The notes: a model not told the origin generated them from the letters alone. Shown: positions 45,014 through 56,940, counted from the first letter of the stretch. The stretch is DNA of 61,159 nt from Pholiota molesta (GCA_014925825.1 JACGCK010000243.1:1-61159), one strand, 5' to 3'. Numbers and translations are program-made.

Positions 45014-45231
45014 TCACGCGTTAGGAATTGTGTCGCGCGGAATTGCCCCACAGCTGGTGGAAAGAAGAGTAGCAATTTTAATGTGAACCTTTAATCTATA
45101 AAATTGCACATGTCTTACCAGTTGGGGGTCGTTGGAAGACATTCCACAGCGCACCTCGCCATGGCGTTGCCCGCGAATAAGGCGAGGACCACAACGGCAG
45201 TGGTGGCAGTGAGGGTGTTGAAAACATGCAT
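45014..45231 (-). CDS. Tiny secreted cysteine peptide precursor, copy 1 (50 aa)
   Basis: Exon 1 45119-45231 (113 nt) and exon 2 45014-45053 (40 nt), split by a GTAAGA...CCACCAG intron after the second base of a Cys codon. The ATG at 45231 gives MHVFNTLTATTAVVVLALFA, a clear signal peptide, with likely cleavage after GNAMA. The mature part starts RCAVECLPTTPNCCG and ends IPNA: cysteines spaced C-x3-C-x6-C-C. Copy 2 at 49548-49771 has the same signal, cysteine spacing, intron phase and exon-1 length. Four cysteines suggest two disulfides. No known family recalled; possible roles are extracellular signalling, effector or antimicrobial activity, all inference. Such genes are usually missed by gene finders. 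Confidence 0.75.
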
Positions 45232-46112
45232 GTTTAACTTTTTGCGTGGACTTGAGCGAATATGGTGTTGAATGCTGAAGCTGAAGCTGGACCCTGAAGT
45301 CAGAATCTTGACCATGGTACCATTTTATAGGCGCTCAGTTATGCTGCGCCCATGACACCTTTTTTAAGAGTCCCCGCATAGATTGTGAAATAATATAGCG
45401 CGCGGCCAATGAATTTATTCCATCACCATGGGCGTCATTATTTGAGGACCATGATACCCGAAGTCTCAAATACCTCAAACGCTGACCCTCTCAACAAAGT
45501 GAACAATTATTCATGGAGTATATATGTTTCTGGTACACATCTATCGAGACTTTAAGGCTTCATTTTCAAGATAAAATTGGAAATATAGAGACGAGTCGAA
45601 TCCTATTCATAAATGTTGGGAATTTTTTGAATGTCAAACGCCCAATTCTTCATTGACGACAGAGGAATCAATGATGGACTGGACTTTATTGTACAGTTGA
45701 ACAATTTCTTTACTTAGGTGGGGATGACTGCTACAGTGGTGGTAGTAGGCGGCAATCCTCGGCGCTAAAGTTTAAGAGGTTCCTCCTCATTTGTAATTTA
45801 TATGGGTTTTCATGTCTGATTAGTATCCCAGTGATGCAGCGCGATTTAAAGTGATTTTTGGTGCATGGCCAAGCGGAACAGGACCGTTTGTGTGCGCACA
45901 ACTTCCGAGTTGCCGGGGTGTCGGAGTGGGATTCTATGACTGGATCTGACTGGATTCAATTTAAACCCTGTCGACCGCGCAGTGCCACTTCTTAGACTAC
46001 TTAACTCAGTTCTATCCACTGCACCGCACGCTGTCTTCGTGCCATCCTTTCCAAATCACCGCCCTGGGACAGACATCTGTGGATATAATACCTGCTGCAG
46101 TTTATCGCGACG
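45232..46112. other. Intergenic region between the peptide gene and the NCYWFA gene
   Basis: Holds the relic at 45690-45775 and the promoter side of the plus-strand gene at 46113. Otherwise nothing recognised. Confidence 0.4.
45690..45775 (-). pseudogene. Relic of exon 2 of a third secreted cysteine peptide gene
   Basis: The plus-strand sequence TTATTGTACAGTTG...GTGGGGATGACTG...CAGTGGTGGTAGTAGGCGGCAAT aligns block by block with the exon 2/3' end of copy 2 at 49523-49600. In coding direction it reads PPTTTTVAVIPT and a stop, against LPTTTTEPVAPTY in copy 2. I found no matching signal-peptide exon upstream, so it appears to be a fragment. Confidence 0.5.
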
Positions 46113-47445
46113 ATGCTTCCCAAACTTCTATCCCGTATCAAGTCTATCTTCGTACCCATGCCGTCCCCAGGCCCACCCGCTTACGTGCCACCTGAAGCTC
46201 CGTTTCTACCTTGCGTAGGACAGCCTCAAGATATCAAGGGATACATAATACATATCGTATGTCAGATTCAGTCTGGGAACGGCCCTGAATTGCAATCGCT
46301 ATCCCAGCATCGAGTTGTCAAATTGGAATATTGCAAGAATATGACCGACGGCGACAAACACGAATTTCTTGTGGCCACTGTCGTCGATGGTGCTGGAACT
46401 CCTTTTCGCCTTCAGATTGAGCGAGTCATATTCGCTTGTTACATGGGACTCGCCCCCGTCAAGCCGGAAAAAACCAGTCATGGTTTCCTCGCTCTCCTCA
46501 CCCTTGAAGCCTATCATTCTGTTGCCCCTCCTTCTGAAGCTGTTCTGTGCCCCTTGACTTTCCTAGCCGCCAGTTCCCAGGCATTTACCTCAGCAGCATC
46601 ACGCTCGGATACCAGCCTCGACAGTACTGCATCATCTTTGTCGGAGGCTCCCCAAGCCCTGATTGAGAGCCCAGGACCAGCATTTGATAGACTCTCGCAG
46701 CTTCGACCATCGGACGCATACCCTCCCGGTGTCGCCGTTCTGCGCTCTTTTGAACCGTTGCACAATAGTCTGTCCCTCCTGCATCTGGCAATGATTATCG
46801 AAGCCGTGCATGACGTTCAACCTGACTACCATGTTTTGAGTGCTAATTGTTACTGGTTTGCGATGACGATTATGGGCATTTCCATGCTTCAAGGCGGCTA
46901 TGTTCGGGTGGCTAGCGAGACTTCACCCGCAGAAGATGAACCACTTGAACCACCTCAAGTTTTCATAGAACCTCACACATTGTCGGATCCAGCAATGTCA
47001 GAGGACTTGATGCCGATTCCTAGACCAAACAAGGACGACATCGAGGTCATAACTAACGGAGCCGGAGCCGGCAAGAAGACGCTAACTAAAGTATCTTTCA
47101 AGGAAATTTGGGAGGTTGGTCAACGGTCGCAAAATCATTACGACGCTATTCGTGGTTATGTGAGTACCGTCTGATAATCTGATTTACGGTTGACATCTGG
47201 AACTCAACGTCATATAATTTCAGCTGAAGGACCGAAGAACTTACAAGGAGTTGATCACTGAGGCTGAAGCACAGGGTGAAGCACGGGGAAAAGCACGGGC
47301 TGAAGCACGGATGCAGATTCAACTTGAACTTGATGCGAATCAGAGGGAGAACCAAGATTTACAAAGGCAACTGAGGACCTTGACCAGGGGAAGCACACAA
47401 TCTGATCATGCAGGTGCTTCGATTCCTCGCAGCCTTGATTTGTAG
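46113..47445 (+). CDS. Uncharacterised protein with NCYWFA motif and coiled-coil tail, 422 aa
   Basis: Exon 1 46113-47159 from ATG (MLPKLLSRIKSIFVPMPSPG) and exon 2 47224-47445, joined through GTGAGT...TTTCAG in frame (HYDAIRGY-LKDRRTYKELIT). Around residues 210-260 a conserved-looking block reads LHLAMIIEAVHDVQPDYHVL then SANCYWFAMTIMGISMLQGG. A Cys in an NC[YW]WFA context after a Tyr-x-x-Leu stretch recurs in agaricomycete proteins of unknown function; it recalls papain-like folds, but I see no matching His and would not assign catalysis. The C-terminal part, TEAEAQGEARGKARAEARMQ onward, is a charged coiled coil. A Ser-rich spacer (AASSQAFTSAASRSDTSLDS) separates the two halves of the first domain. 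Confidence 0.7.
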
Positions 47446-47545
47446 ATACCCTAGAAAGATAGTTTCCCGAAAGTGTCCATTTTTTAATCTCTCATGTCAA
47501 TTTCATCGCAATCCGCACTTGCAGAAGCCCTACGAAATTAGCACA

Positions 47546-49269
47546 CTGGCACATGAAACTAGGTAGACTTTGTTTAAACCTCGCCTTACCCATAGAATTT
47601 CGTTTGAACCATGTTTGAACATCACTTTGTTAAACAGACTAGGACTTGATTGAACAAAGTTCTTTACCACAAGACACCGCTGATTGAACATTTGTGTTTG
47701 AACGTGATTGATGGTTGTTCAATCATACAATATATTATATTATCTACGTTTGTTTAATCAAGTCTACTATGGTTCAAACAAGTTATTGTCGTTTGAACGA
47801 GCTTGTTTAAACGAACGAACTTTGTTTAAATTGTTGTTTAAACAAAGTTCATTCAACAAAACTTCGTTTGAACAACATTGTTTAAACAAAGTTCGTTTAA
47901 ACAAAGTTTGTTTAACAAAAGTTTGTTTGAACAACATTGTTTAAACAAACTTCGTTCAAACGGCGAAGTTTGTTTAAACAGGGCGTGTTCACCGAGGTTG
48001 TCATGGCTGCACCCCTACGCACCTGGGCGCCCTGTGCTCGTCGCCGTCATCATCTCCATTGTGCTCACACCACCCACTGAGATGCCCACGGAAGCGAGCA
48101 TCAGAGCGGGTGGCTCAAGCCTCACCCCTACGGACCCCGTGGCTCTCGTCGTGCTTGGCATCATACTTGCTGTATGATAGGAAAAGGAGGGGGAATAGGT
48201 CAGTTGGGGACAAAGGGCAGAGGGCAGCGACGTACATGGCGGATTTCCCACTGCTCGGGTCTTCCCTATCCAACTCCCATTGGGCCATGTCCTTCGATGT
48301 CGAGCGCGGGTGTCATTGTCGAGCACAGATGTTACGGGTTGTTGATGAGAGTAGCTGGGCGGGTAAGGTAGGGTGTTGGTGTTGGTGTTGGTGAAGCTTC
48401 GCGTCCGAACAATCAACAAAGAATTCAAGCTCCGCTTGCGGACGCGGAGCTTGAATTCTTTGTTGATTGTTCGACGTTCGACATTGAACTCAGCGTTCTG
48501 CCGTCCTACCACTACCTAGCACTACCTCCTCCACTGCCACTTCAGCCCCCCGTCACTCGCTATGCCCTTCAAGCTTCAAGCTTCAAGATACGCCTTCCAT
48601 GGTGATGAATGCTGGGGGATGACGAATTGAGGGAAGACCCGACGAGAGGGAGATCCCAAAGGTACGTGGCATGCCGTTTCAACCAGCCCCCCATCTGACA
48701 TCCTCCGCCTTCCAGCTCCTTCCCCCCTGCCAAATGCGACGATGAGCGCGCCTACCTCAACCTCCCCATCATCTTTGCTGTTAGTATCCCCATTTGCCAC
48801 AGTCGTGCGCCGCTACCATCCCCATTCGCCGTCGCCGCCCACCCACGGCTTCATGCACCCGCCGAGGGCAATGATGGACCATCCCTCCCATTCGCTGTCT
48901 CCCGCTGACGCCGTCCGCCTCAATTGCTTTCACAAAATCACATTGGACGGCAATGTACAATGAAAGCCGATACAACTGCAGGAGTGAACACCGTAGTAGA
49001 TTTGTTCAAACAACTGTAGATTTACATATTAAACTATGTACTTAATTGAACACTTGAATATATAATTTGTTTGAACAAGTTTTTTTTCGTTTGAACATAA
49101 TGTATTGGTTTGAACAGGTTTAAACGTGTTTAAACTGTATTTAACAGTAAGAGGCTCTGATTTAAAATTGTTGCGTTTAAACATGTTTAAACAGTAATAA
49201 CATGTTCAAACGAAATTCTATGGGTAAGGCGAGGTTTAAACAAAGTCTACCTGGTTACGGCTGGCACAT
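47546..49269. mobile_element. Non-autonomous DNA transposon packed with GTTTAAAC-type repeats (1,706 bp)
   Basis: A 9-bp direct repeat CTGGCACAT lies at 47546-47554 and 49261-49269. Inside are perfect 49-bp inverted repeats, AGGTAGACTTTGTTTAAACC onward, at 47561-47609 and 49204-49252, set 6 and 8 bp in from the direct repeats. The subterminal arms (47565-47990 and 49000-49250) are filled with variants of GTTTAAACAAAG and GTTTGAAC. The GC-richer middle (about 47990-48960) carries a 30-bp-arm hairpin and no transposase. A 9-bp duplication suggests Mutator-like or a related superfamily; an 8-bp one is possible if the border is off by one. Confidence 0.8.
48406..48473. repeat. Perfect hairpin, 30-bp arms and 8-nt loop
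   Basis: CGAACAATCAACAAAGAATT...CTCCGC at 48406-48435 is the exact reverse complement of 48444-48473; the loop is TTGCGGAC. It lies in the middle of the GTTTAAAC-rich element. Confidence 0.9.
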
Positions 49270-49547
49270 AGCATTCAAGTTGGTAAATTCAAGCACAGGT
49301 TTGGGGTACGGGTGCCGAAGCGCTGAAAGCTATAAGTAGTTGGAGTTCGAGACCTTGGGGCTTGGCCCTCTCTTGTAGCTGTTCACCGCGTACAAATTAC
49401 ATAGATAGAATTAACATTCTCGGTACATCGGCACATATAAACTATCGGAGCATATTCAGACATCATCAGAAGTCCTGAATCACAAACGTACAATTTATGA
49501 ACGACGACAAATAATGAATTGATGTTATTGTCCAGTTGCGCACCTCT
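49270..49547. other. Short intergenic region right of the transposon
   Basis: Contains the 3' side of the second peptide gene. Nothing else recognised. Confidence 0.4.
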
Positions 49548-49771
49548 TCAATAGGTGGGGGCAACTGGCTCAGTCGTGGTAGTGGGTAGCGTTATCCCAC
49601 AGCTAGCGAGAAGAGTAGTCAATACAAGCAACAAACGTCATGGCAAAGATATACTCACCAATTCGGGAGATCTGGAGGACAAATAATATCGCATCTTGCA
49701 TGGGCGTTACCCGCGAAAAATGCGAGAATGAGGAAGGTGGAAGCAGTAGCGAGGTTGGTGAAAAAACGCAT
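49548..49771 (-). CDS. Tiny secreted cysteine peptide precursor, copy 2 (55 aa)
   Basis: Exon 1 49659-49771 (113 nt, the same as copy 1) and exon 2 49548-49602 (55 nt), intron GTGAGT...GCTAG at the same codon and phase. The ATG at 49771 begins MRFFTNLATASTFLILAFFA, a signal peptide ending near GNAHA. The mature part begins RCDIICPPDLPNCCG and ends PTTTTEPVAPTY. Cysteine spacing C-x3-C-x6-C-C and the flanking Arg, Pro-Asn and Gly residues match copy 1, while the rest has diverged, so the pattern is under constraint. The C-terminal tail is longer and Thr/Pro-rich. Function unknown. The two genes lie 4.3 kb apart on the same strand, with the NCYWFA gene and a transposon between. Confidence 0.75.
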
Positions 49772-50739
49772 ATTGACTTTATGGAATTGGGGGTTTCCGG
49801 TGCTGAGATTGTGGCTCGAGTTTGCAACTTGGTCCTCCTTTATAGTCACAGCGCTTACAGCTTACAGATTCAAATCGTCGCCTCACCAGGTCTGTCGGAG
49901 AATAGAAGTGAATTAGATCCTATCATGGGCGTCCAAATTAGTCGCCCTGACGCCCGATTTTTTCTCCTGAAAATGAAACTCTGACGGTCCTATATCTTCA
50001 TGGAGTATACAAGATAAATTGAACATACTTTGACCATTATCAGGTACAGGTAACAACGTAATTGCCGGTACCTTGAGGGATACAGTATCAATCAAAAAGG
50101 CTAAAGAAGGGGTTATAAGTTAAAATATAGCGATGATTGTCAGAAGAGAAATGTACCCGAAGTAAATGGGCCCAGGTTTCTAAAGACAGACGGTTTCAAG
50201 GTCGTGACGTAGGACCTGCCATCTCTAAAGTTGAGCCGTTACAACAATTGAACGGGTTCAAACTTGAGAGATCAAAATGAGTCCTGCGATATTCGACGAA
50301 AACATATAGCAATGGGATTACATAGCTTGGGAAGGAGCATCGAAATTAGGGAATTCGTTGGGCGTTTACTTGCGACTAAAATAAATGATGGTATCATGAT
50401 ACGAACATTTGCTGTCAAAAAGACTTACTTATTTAGGAGAGTTTGGTGGGAGCTTTTGAGAGGCCAGAAGTCAACAAGGACGCTCAAGAATCGAAAAAGA
50501 GAAGAGACAGACCACAGAAGAGTGGAATCTTCAGTGACGAGATGCAACCGACAGCTGTGATCATCGACATGCAAGCCTAAGTCTAGTCTCGACTCTCGAT
50601 AGCGGTTGGGCCGATTCCAAACCTGACCAAACTTTTACCAGAGAATTTGAATACTCAGAGATTACGGAGAGTGTTGCTAGTAAAGTGAGCCTGATCGAAT
50701 CAGAATTTGAGCTTATTTTCATAGACAAACGATTGCAGC
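49772..50739. other. Intergenic region upstream of peptide copy 2 and of unit B
   Basis: No gene supported. A 98-codon plus-strand frame at 50264-50560 is rich in basic residues but has no recognisable motif. Confidence 0.35.
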
Positions 50740-52700
50740 TTGAGCCAGCAGTTTAATGAGCATCAGGACATGGAGGGACGAGGGAAGAAGCCGAAAGGGG
50801 TGGTGGACGTTTGGAACGACGGACGGAAGCAGATTGAAACACCGCAATTCCTGCTTCAATCACCTCCTTCATCCTTCCAATGGCTCTTCGTCAATCACCA
50901 CAGCATGGTCTCACTGCAGCATTCGTGTCGTGGCCACGCTTCTGAGGCTCGTCACACCAAAAGGCGGCCGCGAACGCTCCATTTTCATTGATCGCATTTT
51001 CATCCATGGCTTGACAACGGTCCATTTTGACGACTTTCCTCTACGGTCAGAAACCATAGCAAAACGTGAAGAGCCTATACTCAAACATAGAGGATCGTCA
51101 GCGGTACGAAAATTTCAATAGAAGGATTGAAGATATGCTTGCCTGGACGAATTTGATTCAGGCTGGACAATTAGTCTGTCTTACTCACGAGTGTCCTCAA
51201 TGCAGTCGTTTTCAACGTGCAGATGGCAGTATTATCGCGAGATATATCCAGAGAAACACGATGGAATGGAGGCTGGGATAGAGGCAAAGTTCAATCGAGC
51301 GCGGACAAGAGCAAAGTATAGCCTAGTACGAGATTTCAGGGGACATCGGTACGTCTGTTGATCTTGTCGTGATACGCCGACGAAATAACCTCTAGACCAA
51401 TAATGCTTAAGACATAACACACTATTGGAGCAGTCTCCTTGTCGTCCGACAGACTGGGTGGAAAGCTCTGGTTGGTGTCCAAACCAAGACTCTCAATCTC
51501 TCAAAAATTGGCGGATACTTCTTGAGGACAAAGGCGACCACCAAGATCATCCCAGAGTCGCTGTATCCTCAAGATCCGGAGCATCAGACAATCCCGGCTT
51601 CTCGTGTGTCGCCAATTTCAACGATACTGGGGCATGTCTATTGAAACTGTCGACTTGCTCTTGACGACGCTTCCACCTAGGATGTTCATAATTCCAGGCG
51701 TCTTCGGTGCTGATATACGCGACTTTTCTGGCATCTTTAGACCCTAGCTCTCATATTCTATCTTCGACTTGAGATCTTGGGACACTGGAGCTGAAAATTG
51801 GTAGTTGGACCTTGGCGCTTTCGTTGCTGTCACACTGGGATTGCTTTCTGCGCCGCTATCGATCACACCTCCTGATGTTGGGCACAAGCTGGATCTGTTC
51901 ACGATAGACATTATTATGGTGTACAAACCTTGAGATGGTGGAAAACTACCGTTTGGGGGTTTGCGCTGGCTTGTCTCCATTGTTACGCCGTGACGTGTCA
52001 CATACCGACGCGTCGGGCGGCGGGGGGCGGGGAGTTTCGGGACGCCGACTCGAGTCAGTGCGCTCGGCTCGAGCTAATTGGCGCGTTCCTGACTTCGCTG
52101 CATATCGCCATCTGCATAAGCTGTCGGCATCCCCAGCCAAAGGAGTCACCTTTCTCATCGTTCTCTTCATCTTCGTCACCAATATCTATACACCACAAAT
52201 TCGGCAGTTCAGACTCAAATATATCAATCGAGGGACAACTACGCACCAGATCCGACAATATTAAGATTCTGAGGAAGCAAGGAACCGACATGATACGACA
52301 CTAAGCTGGAGACGCCAGAAACGAGCTTGGCCGTTGACCTACGGAAAGCTAGGGTACCCCTTACCGTTTTATTCTCGTTCTATTCTCGTTCTGGGGGCAT
52401 CCATTTTGGAGGTAGATGAAGAGATTAGCTAGTATTTGCTGGATAGAAGCTGCAGTGAGCCTTGAAACAGTCTCTTATATGATAGTCTTGGGAAATAGTT
52501 ATCCGAACCCTGTCTTTGTTCAGAGTGGAGGGATAGAACATACGCTCTTCCTGCGAATCCAGCCGCCTCTTGTCCTAGAATGTTCCAAGCTTTAGGATGC
52601 ATTCAGATGCGAAGGTAGTCGTGGTGGAAATTGTTCAAGGAGCCCGATATACAGTGCGAAACTATCGAAAGCAGGCGCTGTTCAAACGTGTGCCTCTAGA

Positions 52701-52734
52701 GATGCCGGCATCCAAATCCAAGTTCCCATATAAG
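52701..52734 (+). promoter_or_regulatory. Conserved promoter of unit B gene: GATGCCGGCATC palindrome and TATA box
   Basis: A perfect 12-bp palindrome followed by CATATAAGAG. The TATA motif is 161 bp before the ATG, close to units A (157) and C (149). Confidence 0.6.
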
Positions 52735-52889
52735 AGCACAGACCATTCTTTCCAACTTTCGGAACTTTTACCGTTTTCTCCACAACTACCACCATCGACG
52801 ACTCTTCTACGCGTCAGGTCTCTCACATTCCTTACGCGCCCTCTTCAACACATTCTTTTCTCGCACTCCTTGTTCGATTCACCGCCAAG

Positions 52890-53390
52890 ATGTCCCTTTC
52901 CAGCCTCCCCTTACCTTCCATTGCTCTCGTCCTCACCTCTAATATGCTCTATGTCCCGACGGGACCTTCTGTCGTCAACTGTGATCAAGATCCTTTTCCC
53001 ATCCCGCAGCTGGGCCCTGTGGTATGTTTCATGTCCATTGTTGCACGAACCGTCACTAACGTCGCTCCAGCACGGCATAGATCAAAGAGACCTCGAAACC
53101 CTGGAATATCAACATCTCTCCTATGTCTTGCGCGGACGTCTTCCAGTTAGTCTTTCCCTCTCTAAATCACGCGATGTAGCGTCTCATCTTCGTCATGTAT
53201 TTACAGTCGTCCAAGCAGAAAAAGTGGAGGTGGTCTGTGCGCTGGAGTAATCATGCCTCGACATCAGTACGTTTCCTCAGAACTATCTACGGTTCTCGTA
53301 CCTTATCTCGTTGCGTTATAGGATAGCATCCCTCTATTTATAAAGTTCCTTCGTAAGGTTGTTCCTCCCCATAAAGGACAGCGCTTTTAG
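52890..53390 (+). CDS. Small basic protein of the three-copy unit, copy B, 111 aa
   Basis: Exons 52890-53021, 53071-53145, 53207-53266 and 53322-53390, all with GT-AG borders and in frame. It begins MSLSSLPLPSIALVLTSNML and PSVVNCDQDPFP, then RDLETLEYQ, the basic cluster SSKQKKWRWSVRWSN and a C-terminal FIKFLRKVVPPHKGQRF. It has one exon more than copies A and C, and its C-terminal half is diverged. The conserved N-terminus and basic Trp-containing cluster show common origin. Function unknown; nuclear or membrane-surface location would both fit. Confidence 0.55.
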
Positions 53391-54200
53391 CAATGATGGC
53401 CAAGATTAATCATTGCACATCCCATTTCTCGCATAGACCAACCATCCGTCGCTTTCATCTTGTTATATACACCCAATGTCTTGAATACTCTCGTACATGT
53501 ACTTATACAATCCGCGCTCTTACACAAAAACTTCGAATTTTGCTGTGTAAATTCCTTGATACAAACTATGCATGCTAACATTGAGTCGAGCTTGCTCACT
53601 GTCACTCGAGAGTCGCTCTTTCAAAACCAATCTATTTTCGCTTGAAGACCAGATGTCCGACAGTTCAATTGAAGGTGGGAGGAAACAAGGTGGGCAACAA
53701 AGCCTGCATCATCCTACCAAGAGAAGGAAGAGCGAAGTACCGAGGACAGTGCTAAGATGACTCTCTAAAAGAACGAGGGGCCTTGTACCGAACAATGATG
53801 TTGCGTTCACGCCGTTTTGTGTTGCTTTCGAGCGCTTAGAGGGCCATGCGTGATCGTAAAATCGTCACGCGTCACGACTGCCCAAACTTAGATGTGTGGT
53901 AGCTTCTTTTGGGCGAACGCCACAGTTTTATGACTTTTATCCTTTGTCTGAAAGATTTTGCTCACAATGGGTCCCCAATTTCCAAGGATTTGAACAAACG
54001 CGGATCATAGCATTGTTTTCAATTATATACACGGGTAGCGCACCGTATAATCTGCGAAATTTCCCCAGCGGCTCTGCGACATGGCCTTCCCTCAATTCCG
54101 CCGCCCGATGCACTGCTGCAACCTTTCAGCTGCAGTGTCTCGGGTAGAGTTTACAGCTTTCATCGCACCTGGAGCGGCTGGAGTAGATGAGGAGAAGTTG
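53391..54200. other. Intergenic region between units B and C
   Basis: No gene supported; short frames on both strands only. Confidence 0.35.
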
Positions 54201-56757
54201 AGGGGTAATTCCTGATCTACAGCGCAGCAGCAGCGACTACCATAAACACCACCTGCCTGGTCTTATCCTTCTTCCATGATATGGGAGATGGAAACCTATG
54301 GACGTCCTCTGATGGATTCGTGTCAGCGGAAAAGCCTTTCAAAGCCGCCATAGTGCGACACTCTATTAGGCCGATCGTTGAATGGACACGGTGGGCAGCA
54401 GCAGGTGTTGCCACCGTGTTGGGACAGTGGCAGCAGTGGCCATTTCAGTGGCAGTCTTCTTGGGGGCCGAGATGACGGGCGCTGGCAGTAATGTCGGTGG
54501 CCATTCTTGCGGTAGTTTGAGCCCAAGGGGATATCAATTGGCACTATACTGCAGCGCTTGCACAGCGAACAGGTTCTTGGGTGTATTTCTCGGAACGGCG
54601 AAGGAGGCGCAGTGTTGGAATAGGCAATCTTCTCGAAACCTTTAAGCCCATACTGAGGCAAAAGTTCTTGTACCGATGGCCTTCAATGTCGGTGTCGGAT
54701 GCTGACCGCTGTATGTCGAATATTGACGTTGCGTCGACGGTATGAGCTTTCGAGGATGATATGAGTTGGGCGGTGGTCAGCGCTTCAGCCCGTATTCACG
54801 CAGAAGCCGGAGGTTAAGCATTGAAAAAATGAGTTGGCTGTCCAGAATACATGAATGAAGTGGTAGAAATTGAGTGAACAACGTATGTTTTATTGTTTAG
54901 AGGGAGGGCATGGAGGAAAAAGCCGGAAAGGTGGAGCGGAAGCAGATTGAAACACCGCAACTCCTGCATCCGACCATCCTTCTTCGTCCTAGCCAGCCAC
55001 CCCCCAATCCCACCATATCTCACCTCTAGCTCATTTCTTCGACATTCTCTTGACCTCATCGCCACTATCGAAAGGCGGCTGACGAATGCCTCGATTTCCA
55101 GTCTTCGCTTTTCAATTTATAGTCGACGACAAGCGACATTGATTGCTCTTCTCCGCGGTGAACACCAAACGGAATAGTCGGGAATCTACGCAAAAGAAGA
55201 GAGAGCCATTAGTGGGACGAGGGGCATATCCAGTAGAGAGATCGGAGAGATGCTTGCCTTGGAGAGCTACTTTCGGATTGGAAGGTGTTCAGTGTAATTG
55301 TCGACTAAAATGTGAACCAAGCTCAGCACGCGGAAACCAGAAGACGCACCCTGTCGGAATGATACTAGCGAAGAAAGTAGGGAGAAGCTACGGGTGCAGG
55401 GATTTCATGACAGCGCAAGGGCACTGAGCAAGAACCCGATTTGGGGAACACAGGTGCGTTTGTCGTCGCTAGCATTTACTTTCATACATATCAAAGATCC
55501 GAGACGGCTGTAGGCGCATCCATGGGCAAATTCTTCTATGCCGATGGTGATTTTTGTGTTGGCCGCGGCGAACTGGATGGCTGCCGACCAAGAACATCCG
55601 AAAACTCAATGGTTGCATCTTCAAGACAGAAAAAGCCACAGACAAAGTCACTCTCAAGATGCCAGTCGCGAGAGATCGATAAGACCACCAGCCAAGCTCT
55701 TTCGTTCTTTGCCCTCTTTTCAATGGAATGGCGCCTTATAGTTGGGACTCTCATGTCTCCAAGCAGGATTCTCTTGCCGTACGTGGACTCCTGATCTGGC
55801 GTATTTACCTCCTAGGCCGCCCATTGCTTTCTTCCCGAGTTCTTGAGATCTTCGACTTTGGAGCCCTCTTGCTGGTTGCTACACTCTTGTCTCGCTTCTT
55901 GCTAGTATTGATCACACCTCTTCTTATTAAGAAGAAGTTCATGGCCATGATAAGTATTACATGGTGGACAAACCTCGAGTTGGCAAAAGCTCACCAGTTC
56001 CACTTTTCGTCGCTTATATACTGGGTGTGATTGTGTGACATGTCACATACCGACGCGTCGGGCGTCGGGCGGCGGGCTGACTCGGGGAATGTTGATGTCG
56101 AGTCAGAGCCCTCGCCGCTAGGGTCGGGAGGAATTCGGAGTTCGCGTTCCTGGTTTTACACCGTCTTCGTTATCTGCAATATATTCGGAGAAATTCCCGA
56201 ACAATGGCGCCTTCCCTTCTCGTCTTCGTCAGGAATCGTCGCCGACGCCTATACAGTTAACTCGGCTAGCATATGACTCCAGCAAGAACCATTCCCATTC
56301 ATGATTCCGGTGGCGGGTCCAGATTCGACTAGAATTATCCCAGCGAACACCGAACAACGTCAAAAAGGTGTGATCACGGATGTTGGGAGGTTCCAGAAAT
56401 GGGCGGCTGGCGTGTCCACGAATCAGTGCAAAGTCCTTAACGGACACCCATATAATGTTCTAGGAGAAGTCTTGTGAAAGGTGGGCCCGGGGAATGTCCT
56501 ACTAGCTTGAAGGCACTGCCCGGAAATTCTATATGAAAACAGAAGCAACCGTAGAGCCTGGTGTCGGAAACGGCGTGCCTTCTTGGATGGCCTAGAATAA
56601 CAGGTAGACGGATTGAAAGAACCCTTTTCTCCTGCTGCACTGTGGATGCGTTGTGGGATGGATGGTGGAGCCGTGGAGTTGGGAATCATACAGGGTGCCC
56701 AAATAGAGCGACCCAACCATGGTAGCAGGACGCTGTTCGGGAACGTGCCTCTTTATT

Positions 56758-56797
56758 AGACATGCCGGCATCTCAAATCAAGTTTCCGTCGTATAAG
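56758..56797 (+). promoter_or_regulatory. Conserved promoter of unit C gene: ATGCCGGCAT palindrome and TATA box
   Basis: AGACATGCCGGCATC, then CGTATAAGAT. The TATA motif is 149 bp before the ATG. Confidence 0.6.
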
Positions 56798-56940
56798 ATG
56801 GGCACAGGCCCTTTTTACGCTCGGAATTCTCGGTTCTCACCACAACCACCACCATCGACGTTTCTGCTTGCGAAGGTTCACTTTCCTTATACCATATACC
56901 CAGCACACTCTTTATGATCATGATGCGGCCCTCCGCCAAG

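Larger units (their letters stand above)
50740..53395 (+). repeat. Segmental duplication unit, copy B
   Basis: Anchors: GGAAGCAGATTGAAACACCG at 50825, TACCGACGCGTCGGGCG at 52003, GATGCCGGCATC at 52701, TATAAG at 52729 and ATG at 52890. The left block of units A and C (GCTTGCACAGCGAAC) is absent, so copy B is shorter at its 5' side. Confidence 0.75.

Noticed and set aside
48015..48512. 165-codon minus-strand frame inside the GTTTAAAC-rich element
   Set aside because: It runs through the perfect hairpin and a GTGTTG repeat, and shows no transposase or other motif.
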